Source: an uncultured Clostridium sp.
Lineage (GTDB): Bacteria; Bacillota; Clostridia; Lachnospirales; Lachnospiraceae
NCBI GenBank assembly: GCA_900538475.1
Contig: UPYT01000001.1
Coordinates: forward strand, 302,559-366,558
Direction: 5' to 3'
DNA: 64,000 nucleotides
The position numbers were made by a program, and so were the translations under genes. A model generated the notes under the pieces. It was given only the letters and a program-made list of their open reading frames with translations, was not told the origin of the DNA and did not search any database. Of the stretch, positions 43,313-51,323 are shown one piece after another (within the stretch, counting starts at the first letter, position 1; every line of letters begins with the position of its first letter).

Positions 43313-44689
43313 ATGAAAACATTGCTGAAAGGCGGACGGGTCGTATCCGGCAGAGGATGGATAGAAGCTGATATTCTGTTGGAGGATGATAAAATTTCCA
43401 AAGTAGAGGCTGATATTAGTGACAACGATGCCAGAATTATAGATGTGACCGGACGTTTTATATTCCCCGGTTTTATTGATGCCCATACGCACTTTGATCT
43501 GGCTGTAGCCGGAACTGTAACTGCAGATGACTTTGAGACAGGAACCAGGGCGGCTGTCAGCGGAGGAACCACAACCATTGTGGATTTTGCCACCCAGTAT
43601 CGGGGCGAAACCTTAAAAGAGGCTCTGGATAACTGGCACAGAAAGGCAGATCAAAAAAGCTCCTGTAACTATGGATTTCATCTGGCAATCTCAGAATTTT
43701 CGGAATCCATCAGCAATGAGCTGGAAGAAATTATTCGTGATGGGGTCACTTCTTTTAAGCTGTACATGATTTACGATGACAATATGCTGGATGACGGCAG
43801 CATCTACAAGGTTTTGAAACGTCTGACCGAGCTTGGGGGCATTGCCGGCGTTCACTGTGAAAACAGCGACCTGGTAAAAGCCATGGTTCAGGAACAGAAA
43901 GAGCTGGGAAATCTTACCACCAGCGCTCATCCTGCCAGTCGTCCGCCTCTGGTAGAAGCAGAAGCCATTGACCGGCTGCTGAAGATTGCTGCTTTGACTG
44001 ATTCTCCGGTTATTGTTGTGCATTTAAGCACCAAAGCCGGTCTTAAGGAGGTTCAAAGCGCCCGGAAGCAAGGGCAGGAGGTCTATCTGGAAACCTGTCC
44101 TCAGTATCTGCTTCTGGATGACAGCGTTTATGATCTGCCTGATTTTGAAGGCGGAAAATATATCATAGCGCCGCCGCTCAGAAAGAAAGAGGATCAGGAG
44201 GCTCTCTGGGAGGCTCTGGCTGACGATTCTATCCAGACCCTCTCAACCGATCACTGCAGCTTTACACGGAAACAAAAGTCTGCTGGAAAAGAGGATTTCA
44301 CAAAAATTCCGGGAGGAATGGCAGGTGTGGAAACACGGCCAGTCCTGATGTATACCTATGGAGTGGAAGCTGGACGGATTACCATGGAGCAAATGTGCCG
44401 CCTGCTTTCAGAAAATCCCGCAAAGCTATATGGAATGTATCCGCAAAAAGGGGTAATTGCACCAGGAAGCGATGCGGATCTTGTGGTATGGAATCCGGAG
44501 ACAGAGTGGGTTTTGTCTGCTGAAAATCAGACAGCCAATGTGGATTATCAGGCCTACGAAGGCTATCCGGTAAAGGGAATTGCAGAGCAGGTTTATGTGA
44601 ATGGACAGCTTGCTGCTGAAAACGGAAAAATTGTAAAGGAACATCTGGGACAGTATGTAAAACGGGAGCCTTATACAAAGCTTTTCTAA
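43313..44689 (+). CDS. hyuA: HyuA-type dihydropyrimidinase/hydantoinase
   Basis: Cyclic-amide hydrolase of 458 residues (E. coli HyuA/YgeZ is 461). Binuclear-zinc motifs are intact: GFIDAHTHFDLAVAG, the carboxylated Lys in TSFKLYMIYDD, HCENSDLVKAM, VVHLSTKAG and LSTDHCSF. It should open a hydantoin- or dihydropyrimidine-like ring, an expected step once the purine ring has been reduced. AAGGAAGG precedes the ATG. Element E6 lies between this gene and the hydroxylase gene downstream. Confidence 0.93.
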   Translation: MKTLLKGGRVVSGRGWIEADILLEDDKISKVEADISDNDARIIDVTGRFIFPGFIDAHTHFDLAVAGTVTADDFETGTRAAVSGGTTTIVDFATQYRGETLKEALDNWHRKADQKSSCNYGFHLAISEFSESISNELEEIIRDGVTSFKLYMIYDDNMLDDGSIYKVLKRLTELGGIAGVHCENSDLVKAMVQEQKELGNLTTSAHPASRPPLVEAEAIDRLLKIAALTDSPVIVVHLSTKAGLKEVQSARKQGQEVYLETCPQYLLLDDSVYDLPDFEGGKYIIAPPLRKKEDQEALWEALADDSIQTLSTDHCSFTRKQKSAGKEDFTKIPGGMAGVETRPVLMYTYGVEAGRITMEQMCRLLSENPAKLYGMYPQKGVIAPGSDADLVVWNPETEWVLSAENQTANVDYQAYEGYPVKGIAEQVYVNGQLAAENGKIVKEHLGQYVKREPYTKLF

Positions 44690-44717
44690 AGCATACCGTT
44701 CCTTTCCTATCAAAATT

Positions 44718-44787
44718 GTAACTGTTCAGGACGGGGCATCTTTTTTTGGATTTTTCTTCCTGTTCTCCCGCCGTCCTGAATAGTTAC
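44718..44787 (-). repeat. Palindromic element E6, short form
   Basis: Reverse-oriented 70-bp copy with ends GTAACTGTTCAGGACGGGGC and CGCCGTCCTGAATAGTTAC. Flanks TCAAAATT (44710-44717) and TCAGAATT (44788-44795) match at 7 of 8. It lies between hyuA and the xanthine dehydrogenase-like gene. Confidence 0.8.
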
Positions 44788-44818
44788 TCAGAATTGCAAA
44801 AAGAAAGGGGGTTACGCT

Positions 44819-47401
44819 GTGGCAACATTTAAAGTAAATGGAGCTGTTGTAACACCGTCTAAGAATCAGAAGCTGCTTCGCTTTTTAAGAGATGAGCTTC
44901 ATCTGTATTCAGTAAAAGACGGATGCAGTGAAGGCGCATGCGGTACCTGTACCGTAATTATTGACGGAGAAACGGTAAAGGCATGTGTTCCTGACACAGA
45001 CGCTCTGGAAGGAAAAAATATCATTACTGTTGAGGGTCTGACTGCGTGGGAGAGCAAGGTGTTTACCTATTCCTACGGAGAAGCGGGCGCAGTACAGTGC
45101 GGTTTCTGTATTCCGGGAATGATTATGTGTACCAAGGCCCTTCTGGACAAAAATCTTGATCCGACAGAAGAAGAAATCCGTTACGCTTTGCGCAACAATT
45201 ACTGCCGCTGTACCGGATATGTAAAAATCGTTGCAGCAGTTAAGCTGGCTGCAAAAATCATGAGAGAGGGAACGATTCCGAAAAATGGCACAGACAACTG
45301 GAAAATGGGTTCCAGTGTTCACCGGATTGACGTAGAGGAGAAGGTTCTGGGATATGGAAAATATCCGGATGACTACGATCTGGAAGAAATGCTTCATGTA
45401 GCGGTTCTGCGAAGCAAATACCCTCGTGCCAGGGTGCTTTCCATTGACACCTCTGCTGCAAAATCCCTGGATGGCGTTGCTGCCGTTTTTACAGCGGAGG
45501 ACGTTCCCGGTGAAAATAAAGTAGGACATTTAAAGCATGATCAGTATTCTCTGATTCCTGTAGGCGGGCTGACTCATTATCTTGGCGACGGCATTGCCCT
45601 GATTGCTGCTGAGACAGCAGAAATAGCAGAGAAGGCAAAAAAACTGGTCAAAGTCGAATACGAGGTTCTTACACCTGTAAGAAATATTCAGGAAGCTGCT
45701 GCCCCGGATGCGCCCAAGGTATTTGATGAAGAGGAAAATAATATCTGCTCCTACAAGCATATCAGCCGGGGAAATGCAGAGGAAGCCATTAAAAATTCCA
45801 AACATGTAATTTCTCACCATTTTGAAACTCCGTGGACCGAGCATGCTTTTCTGGAGCCGGAGTGTGCAGTGGCCTATATCGACGAGGATGATGACGTTTT
45901 TGTTTATTCTACGGATCAGTCTGCCCATCAGACCCTTCACGAATGCCAGATGATTCTTGGAACTGACAAGGTAAAGGTTCAGAACGCCCTGGTTGGCGGT
46001 GGATTTGGCGGCAAAGAGGATATGACAGTTCAGCATCTTGCAGCTATGGTTACCTATCTTACCAGACGTCCTGCAAAATTAAAGCTGTCCCGGGAAGAAT
46101 CTCTTCTGGTTCATCCCAAACGCCATCATTTCGAAATGGACTTTACCATGGGCTGCGATGAAAATGGTAAAATTATGGGTGTACAGGCGAAGGTTTACTC
46201 TGATACTGGCGCATTCATGTCTCTGGGCGGTCCTGTTCTGGAGCGCGCCTGTACCCATGCGGCAGGTCCCTACAATTATCAGAATTTCGATATTGAAGGA
46301 ACGGCTTATTACACCAACAATCCGCCGGCAGGAGCCTTCCGCGGATTCGGCGTAACCCAGACCTGCTTTGTAACAGAAACTCTGTTAAATATGATGGCTG
46401 ACGAGGTGGGAATTACTCCGTGGGAAATCCGCTATCGCAACGCCATCCGTCCCGGCCAGGTTCTTCCCAACGGACAGATCGTAGATGAATCCACCGGTCT
46501 GGTAGAAACTCTGGAGGCCATTAAAGAGGATTATGACGCTGCCATGGCAGCCGGCAAGCCGGTTGGTATTGGATGCGCCATGAAGAATGCTGGTGTTGGC
46601 GTTGGAATTCCGGATACCGGACGCGTAAAGCTGATCGTAGAGGAAGATAACAAGCTTCACATCTATGCAGGCGCTTCCTGTATCGGACAGGGACTGGGAA
46701 CTGTACTTGTCCAGATTGTAGTGGAGGAGACGGATCTTCCGGCAGACAGCATTGTGTATGAACGAAGCAATACCTGGATTGCCCTTGACTCTGGAACTAC
46801 CTCCGGCTCCCGCCAGACTCTTATCACCGGTGAGGCCTGCATGAGAGCCTGCCGTGAGCTGATGAAGGAGCTGAATGCAGGAAAGACCCTGGCTGATGTA
46901 AAAGGGCAGGTATTTTACGGAGAATATCTTGCAAAAACAGATCCTCTTGGAGCAGATGTTCCCACCCCTGTATCCCATGTTGCCTATGGATATGCAACTC
47001 AGATGTGTATCATTGATCCGGAAACAGGAAAGATTGAAAAAATGGTTGCAGCCCATGATGTTGGAAAGGCAGTCAATCCACTGTCCTGCGAAGGTCAGAT
47101 AGAAGGCGGAGTAGTTATGTCTATGGGTTACGCTCTGACTGAGCGCTATCCGATTGACGATAACTGTAAGCCGATTGATAAATATGGCTCTCTGGGTCTG
47201 TTTAGAGCCCACGAGCTTCCGGAAATCAAGGCCATTGTCATTGATAAGCCGGGACTGAAGGTTGCAGGCGGTGCTATCGGTATCGGTGAGATTACCTCTA
47301 TCCCAACTGCACCGGCCATTGCCGATGCTTATTTCCGTTACGATCATGAGAGACGGTATGAGCTCCCACTGAAAAATACACCTTATGAAAGGAAGTGGTA
47401 A
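44819..47401 (+). CDS. Molybdenum hydroxylase, XdhD-like (xanthine dehydrogenase family, no FAD domain)
   Basis: Xanthine-dehydrogenase-family protein of 860 residues. Two [2Fe-2S] domains at the N-terminus (CSEGACGTC; CGFCIPGM with NNYCRCTGY) are joined directly to the molybdopterin-binding region (from about 165). Active-site motifs: GGGFGGKEDM, GAFRGFGVTQ, GASCIGQG and the catalytic Glu in GIGEITSIPT. The FAD domain of classical xanthine dehydrogenase is missing, as in E. coli XdhD. Some relatives are selenium dependent through a labile selenium at the Mo site; sequence alone does not show that here. GTG start after AAAGGGGG. Confidence 0.9.
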   Translation: MATFKVNGAVVTPSKNQKLLRFLRDELHLYSVKDGCSEGACGTCTVIIDGETVKACVPDTDALEGKNIITVEGLTAWESKVFTYSYGEAGAVQCGFCIPGMIMCTKALLDKNLDPTEEEIRYALRNNYCRCTGYVKIVAAVKLAAKIMREGTIPKNGTDNWKMGSSVHRIDVEEKVLGYGKYPDDYDLEEMLHVAVLRSKYPRARVLSIDTSAAKSLDGVAAVFTAEDVPGENKVGHLKHDQYSLIPVGGLTHYLGDGIALIAAETAEIAEKAKKLVKVEYEVLTPVRNIQEAAAPDAPKVFDEEENNICSYKHISRGNAEEAIKNSKHVISHHFETPWTEHAFLEPECAVAYIDEDDDVFVYSTDQSAHQTLHECQMILGTDKVKVQNALVGGGFGGKEDMTVQHLAAMVTYLTRRPAKLKLSREESLLVHPKRHHFEMDFTMGCDENGKIMGVQAKVYSDTGAFMSLGGPVLERACTHAAGPYNYQNFDIEGTAYYTNNPPAGAFRGFGVTQTCFVTETLLNMMADEVGITPWEIRYRNAIRPGQVLPNGQIVDESTGLVETLEAIKEDYDAAMAAGKPVGIGCAMKNAGVGVGIPDTGRVKLIVEEDNKLHIYAGASCIGQGLGTVLVQIVVEETDLPADSIVYERSNTWIALDSGTTSGSRQTLITGEACMRACRELMKELNAGKTLADVKGQVFYGEYLAKTDPLGADVPTPVSHVAYGYATQMCIIDPETGKIEKMVAAHDVGKAVNPLSCEGQIEGGVVMSMGYALTERYPIDDNCKPIDKYGSLGLFRAHELPEIKAIVIDKPGLKVAGGAIGIGEITSIPTAPAIADAYFRYDHERRYELPLKNTPYERKW

Positions 47402-47403
47402 CT

Positions 47404-47895
47404 ATGGCAGCAAAGAAAAAATTTCCCTATCACTCTGCATTTGTTGCCTGCAACGGCGGATGTCATGAAGGAAATGGTGATTCCTCCTGTTCCTATGGCT
47501 GTATAGCCTGCGGTCTGTGCGTCAACACCTGTCCCTACGGTGCCATTTCCATGAATGAATACGGCGTTGCCGAGGTAGACGAGAAAAAATGTACCGGCTG
47601 TGGACGATGTGCAGAAGCATGTCCCCAGCAGATCATCCATATCCATGAGGATGCCAATTTTATTGCTGTAAAATGCTCCAACCATGACAAAGGCGCTGCA
47701 TCCAGGAAACAATGCGACGTCAGCTGTATTGGATGCGGCATCTGTGAAAAAACATGTACCGCCTCTGCCATTCACGTAATCGACAACTGTGCAGTGATTG
47801 AAGAAAAATATTGTCTGAGCTGCGGAATGTGCGCTGTTAAATGTCCGCGCCACGCTATTTATGATTTAAGAGGAGTGCTGACTCCGACAAGATAA
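47404..47895 (+). CDS. Polyferredoxin with four 4Fe-4S motifs, partner of the Mo hydroxylase
   Basis: Small iron-sulphur protein of 163 residues with four CxxCxxCxxxC-type motifs (CIACGLCVNTCPYGAI, CTGCGRCAEACPQQII, CIGCGICEKTCTASAI, CLSCGMCAVKCPRHAI) and extra Cys near the N-terminus (VACNGGCHEGNGDSSCSYGC), resembling the RnfB ferredoxin region. It starts 2 nt after the hydroxylase stop and is translated from a site inside that gene's end, so the two are coupled. It probably takes electrons from, or gives them to, the FAD-less hydroxylase, with YgfK as possible partner. Confidence 0.9.
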   Translation: MAAKKKFPYHSAFVACNGGCHEGNGDSSCSYGCIACGLCVNTCPYGAISMNEYGVAEVDEKKCTGCGRCAEACPQQIIHIHEDANFIAVKCSNHDKGAASRKQCDVSCIGCGICEKTCTASAIHVIDNCAVIEEKYCLSCGMCAVKCPRHAIYDLRGVLTPTR

Positions 47896-47924
47896 GGCAG
47901 AAAAAAGCAACGAATCAAAGGACC

Positions 47925-47968
47925 GCCGCTCCATGGAAGAGAAATCCTCTGTGGAGCGGCAGTTTTTA
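47925..47968 (+). terminator. Terminator of the plus-strand purine operon
   Basis: Stem GCCGCTCCATGGAAGA/TCCTCTGTGGAGCGGC with a short loop, followed by AGTTTTTA. It adjoins the second-family repeat copy B. Confidence 0.85.
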
Positions 47969-48039
47969 TGTCATAGGACGCACTTTCCTATGACATAAAA
48001 ACGCTCCGCGAGGATCGCCATGCGGCGGCAGAGAATTTT
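47963..48039 (+). repeat. Second palindromic repeat family, copy B
   Basis: Palindrome TTTTTATGTCATAGGA/TTCCTATGACATAAAAA, then CGCTCCGCGAGGATCGCCAT and GCGGCGGCAGAGAATTTT, identical over long stretches to copies A and C. The distal GACCCGCCGC...GAGCTTC part is missing. Confidence 0.8.
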
Positions 48040-48252
48040 AAGATAAAATTCAAAAAAACAAAAAGCGCTTTTGCATTTGGTATGCTATACTATTATCATG
48101 GAGGATTTGTCAGATTACAGAGATTCACAATCTGTATCCCGTATTGACTCTTTCCAGTGGTTTTTATCTGTTTTATCTGATACTTTTCATTCACTTAAGG
48201 GTTGGAAAACGAAAACAAAACGAATAGTTACAAGGAATAAAGGAATAAAACT

Positions 48253-48963
48253 ATGAAAACGGCAATCTATTTTCTGGATGCCTCCTCTGTTCCGGAAGAG
48301 GAGGCTCTTTTACGGGCAGCAGGAGAGCTTTCCCGGAGCCGACAGGAAAAGGCGGCAAAGCTTCGCTTTCCGGAAGACAGGGTTTTATCTCTGGGCGCAG
48401 GACTGCTTCTGGACAGGGGACTGCAAAGGTATGGTCTTCGAGAGAGAGACTTAGAGCTGGAATACCGGCACAACGGAAAACCTTATCTAAAGCATTATCC
48501 GGAGCTTTATTTTAACCTGTCCCATTCCGGCACTATGGTAATGGCAGTATTTTCGGATCGGGAAATTGGCTGTGATATTGAAAAAATACGAAAAACAAAA
48601 ATGGCTCTTGTACACCGGTATTTTACCAAAAATGAGCAGCTGTTTCTGGAACAGGAACGCCCGGAACAAGAAACCGATCGTCTGTTTTCCCGTTATTGGA
48701 CTCTGAAGGAAAGTGTATTAAAGGCCACTGGAGAGGGGATGCGTCTTCCTTTAGACAGCTTTGAACTGCAGCTTGCAGAATTCCCTTCTGAGGCTCCTGT
48801 GAACCTGGTATGGCACACAGAAGCAGGAAAGAAGTTTTCTTCTTTTTCCTTCCGGGAATACGAATTTTCCGGATATCAGGCTGCTGTCTGCCGGGGCGGG
48901 GCTGATGATGGCCTTTCCAATGTTTTTTTCTCTTTTCAAAACCTACAAGATGTGGTAAGATAA
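48253..48963 (+). CDS. 4'-phosphopantetheinyl transferase, Sfp type
   Basis: Enzyme of 236 residues that moves phosphopantetheine from CoA to carrier proteins. Sfp-type motifs: FNLSHSGTMVMAVFS, IGCDIEKIRKT (magnesium Asp) and FSRYWTLKESVLKATGEG. AAGGAATAAA lies before the ATG. Its position just before pyrH, in the accessory block, gives no clue to its carrier; it could activate fatty-acid ACP if no AcpS exists, or a biosynthetic carrier elsewhere. CitD is not an expected client because it uses a different prosthetic group. Confidence 0.88.
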   Translation: MKTAIYFLDASSVPEEEALLRAAGELSRSRQEKAAKLRFPEDRVLSLGAGLLLDRGLQRYGLRERDLELEYRHNGKPYLKHYPELYFNLSHSGTMVMAVFSDREIGCDIEKIRKTKMALVHRYFTKNEQLFLEQERPEQETDRLFSRYWTLKESVLKATGEGMRLPLDSFELQLAEFPSEAPVNLVWHTEAGKKFSSFSFREYEFSGYQAAVCRGGADDGLSNVFFSFQNLQDVVR

Positions 48964-49037
48964 CCACGTAAGCAATGAGTACAGAAACAGGATCCTGTGT
49001 TTTTGTACAGAGTTGCAGAGCAAAGGAGAAAGATTCC

Positions 49038-49742
49038 ATGGATATGAAACGTGTATTTCTGAAATTAAGCGGCGAGGCTCTGGCCGGACCGAAAAAAACC
49101 GGATTTGATGAGGATACGGTAAAGGAAGTTGCCAGACAGGTTAAGCTGTCTGTAGATGCAGGCGTACAGGTAGGTATTGTAATTGGCGGCGGAAATTTCT
49201 GGCGCGGACGTACCAGCGATGCGATTGAGCGGACAAAAGCCGATCAGATTGGAATGCTGGCTACGATTATGAACTGTATTTATGTGTCTGAGATTTTCCG
49301 CAATGCCGGAATGAAGACCCATATTTTCACACCATTTGCCTGCGGCACCATGACGGAGCTGTTCTCTAAGGATCGGGCCAATGCGTGCTTCGAAAACCAG
49401 GAAGTAGTATTTTTTGCAGGCGGCACCGGACATCCTTACTTCTCCACAGACACAGGAATTACCCTGCGGGCGGTTGAGATGGATGCAGACTGTATTCTGC
49501 TGGCAAAATCGATTGACGGTGTATACGACAGCGATCCGGCAAAGAATCCGAATGCAAAAAAATACGATACCATCAGCATTCAGGAAGTGATTGATAAAAA
49601 ACTGGCTGTAGTGGATCTCACTGCGTCTATTATGTGTCTGGAGCACAAGATGCCCATGGCAGTATTTGATTTAAATGAGAAAGACGGCATTGCCAATGCA
49701 ATGCAGGGAAAAATAAACGGTACCATTGTGACCGTTGAATAA
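49038..49742 (+). CDS. pyrH: UMP kinase
   Basis: Bacterial UMP kinase of 234 residues (hexameric amino-acid-kinase fold), making UDP from UMP. Motifs RVFLKLSGEALAG, GIVIGGGNFWRG, GTGHPYFSTDT and LAKSIDGVYDSDP are intact. ATG 49038 is 9 nt after AAAGGAG; an ATG two codons later is also possible. It opens the second half of the core gene series and is followed 12 nt later by frr. Confidence 0.96.
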   Translation: MDMKRVFLKLSGEALAGPKKTGFDEDTVKEVARQVKLSVDAGVQVGIVIGGGNFWRGRTSDAIERTKADQIGMLATIMNCIYVSEIFRNAGMKTHIFTPFACGTMTELFSKDRANACFENQEVVFFAGGTGHPYFSTDTGITLRAVEMDADCILLAKSIDGVYDSDPAKNPNAKKYDTISIQEVIDKKLAVVDLTASIMCLEHKMPMAVFDLNEKDGIANAMQGKINGTIVTVE

Positions 49743-49754
49743 CAGGAGGTTTTT

Positions 49755-50309
49755 ATGCAGGACGAATTAAAGGTTTATGAAAGTAAGATGGAAAAAACAC
49801 TGGACGTGCTTCTGGACGAGTTTGGTTCCATTCGCGCAGGCCGTGCCAATCCGCATGTGTTGGACAGAATCAAGGTAGATTATTACGGTACCCCTACTCC
49901 TATTCAGCAAGTCGGCAATATTAACGTACCTGAGGCACGGATGATCGTGATTCAGCCCTGGGAAAAATCTCTGTTGAAATCCATTGAGAAAGCTATTCTG
50001 ACTTCTGATCTGGGTATCAATCCAACCAATGACGGCAGCGTGATCCGTCTGGTTTTCCCGGAGCTTACAGAGGAACGCCGTAAGGATCTGGCCAAGGACG
50101 TTAAGAAAAAAGGTGAGGCCGCCAAGGTTGCTGTCCGTAATATACGCCGCGATGCAAATGAATCTCTGAAAAAAATGGAGAAAAACGGCGACATTTCCGA
50201 GGATGATTTAAAAGACGGCAATGATAAAATTCAGAAGCTGACTGACAAGATGATCGACAAGATCGACAAAGCAGTAGAAACAAAAACCAAAGAGATTATG
50301 ACTGTATAA
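49755..50309 (+). CDS. frr: Ribosome recycling factor
   Basis: Ribosome recycling factor of 184 residues, standard length. Typical segments: [53 protein letters not shown], and the C-terminal long helix [18 protein letters not shown] lies 5 nt before the ATG. Element E7 and a further hairpin fill the 253-nt gap to uppS. Confidence 0.97.
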   Translation: MQDELKVYESKMEKTLDVLLDEFGSIRAGRANPHVLDRIKVDYYGTPTPIQQVGNINVPEARMIVIQPWEKSLLKSIEKAILTSDLGINPTNDGSVIRLVFPELTEERRKDLAKDVKKKGEAAKVAVRNIRRDANESLKKMEKNGDISEDDLKDGNDKIQKLTDKMIDKIDKAVETKTKEIMTV

Positions 50310-50315
50310 TCCCAT

Positions 50316-50468
50316 GTAACTATTCAGGACGACGGGAAGGCTGGCGGAAAAATTCTTGTAAAGCTCGCTTGTAAAGGAATTTTCCTGCCAGCTCTCACAT
50401 CGGAGATTTCTCCGATACTTCTTGTTCGGCTTTGCCGGACAAGAAGGTGCCCCGTCCTGAACAATTAC
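50316..50468 (+). repeat. Palindromic element E7, long form with three internal arms
   Basis: A 153-bp copy closed by GTAACTATTCAGGACG and CGTCCTGAACAATTAC. Inside: arm 1 at 50340-50392 (GCTGGCGG...CCTGCCAGC), arm 2 at 50399-50416 (ATCGGAGATTTCTCCGAT), arm 3 at 50418-50446 (CTTCTTGTTCGGC/GCCGGACAAGAAG). Flanks AATCCCAT (50308-50315) and AATCTAAT (50469-50476) match at 6 of 8. Same layout as E4 with different arm sequences. Confidence 0.85.
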
Positions 50469-50494
50469 AATCTAATTTGTATATGAGCAGTATG

Positions 50495-50522
50495 GCGGGG
50501 CAGGGAAGGATCCCTGTCCCGC
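50495..50522 (+). other. Strong hairpin before uppS
   Basis: Twelve-bp stem GCGGGGCAGGGA/TCCCTGTCCCGC (one G-U) with loop AGGA, and an outer AGCAG/CTGCT pairing. No T run follows, so it is not a simple terminator. Confidence 0.6.
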
Positions 50523-50562
50523 TGCTGTGTCGTGCATTTATATTTGAGCAGGGAGGAATTTT

Positions 50563-51285
50563 ATGAATCAGAATCTGGATGGCATGGTAATCCCCAGACA
50601 TGTGGCGCTTATTCTGGACGGCAACGGACGCTGGGCCAAAAAACGGGGACTTCCCCGCACCATGGGACACAAGGAGGGCTGTGTTACGGTGGAGAAAACC
50701 GTAGAAGTTGCTGCCCGCATGGGAATTGAGTATCTGACCGTATATGGTTTTTCCACAGAAAACTGGAAGCGTTCTTCCGACGAGGTGGGCGCTCTGATGC
50801 AGCTTTTCCGTTTTTACATGGTCCGCCTGTTAAAAATTGCTTCCGCCAATAATGTGCGGGTAAAAATGATTGGTGACCGCACCCGTTTTGATCAGGACAT
50901 TATTGACGGCATCAACCGGCTGGAACGGGAGACAAAGGACAATACCGGACTTACCTTTGTAATTGCCGTAAATTACGGCGGCCGGGACGAGCTTACCCGC
51001 GCAGTCAGAAAGCTGGCTGCTGACTGCTGTGCAGGAAAACTGGAGCCTTCAGCCATAACAGAACAGGTGGTGAATTCCTATCTGGATACTGCAGATATTC
51101 CGGATCCGGATCTTCTGATACGAACCAGCGGAGAGCTGCGGCTGTCCAATTATCTTCTGTGGCAGCTTGCCTATACAGAGCTTTATGTGACAGATTGTCT
51201 CTGGCCTGATTTCAACCAGGAAGAGCTGGAAAAAGCCATTCTTTCCTATAACCGGCGTGATCGGAGATTCGGCGGAGTCAAATAA
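50563..51285 (+). CDS. uppS: Isoprenyl transferase (undecaprenyl diphosphate synthase)
   Basis: Cis-prenyltransferase of 240 residues making the lipid carrier for cell-wall synthesis. Motifs: HVALILDGNGRWAKKRG (catalytic Asp), TMGHKEG, YGFSTENWKRS and the C-terminal DPDLLIRTSGELRLSNYLLWQLAYTE. AGGGAGG precedes the ATG. cdsA follows after 38 nt. Confidence 0.96.
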   Translation: MNQNLDGMVIPRHVALILDGNGRWAKKRGLPRTMGHKEGCVTVEKTVEVAARMGIEYLTVYGFSTENWKRSSDEVGALMQLFRFYMVRLLKIASANNVRVKMIGDRTRFDQDIIDGINRLERETKDNTGLTFVIAVNYGGRDELTRAVRKLAADCCAGKLEPSAITEQVVNSYLDTADIPDPDLLIRTSGELRLSNYLLWQLAYTELYVTDCLWPDFNQEELEKAILSYNRRDRRFGGVK

Positions 51286-51323
51286 ACAGAAACAGCAGCT
51301 AAAAAGAAAAAGGAGGACCGTTG

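Noticed and set aside
46385..47347. Minus-strand open frame of 320 residues inside the Mo hydroxylase gene
   Set aside because: Antisense shadow with no ribosome site or domain.
44819..47401. In-frame TGA selenocysteine in the hydroxylase
   Set aside because: The reading frame is uninterrupted. Any selenium would be a labile cofactor ligand, not selenocysteine.
48071..48256. 61-residue plus-strand frame before the PPTase gene
   Set aside because: It overlaps the PPTase start and its ribosome site, has no good ribosome site of its own and no recognisable features.
1753..50476. The repeated palindromes as a CRISPR array
   Set aside because: Copies are kilobases apart, imperfect, and not separated by regular spacers; no cas genes are present.
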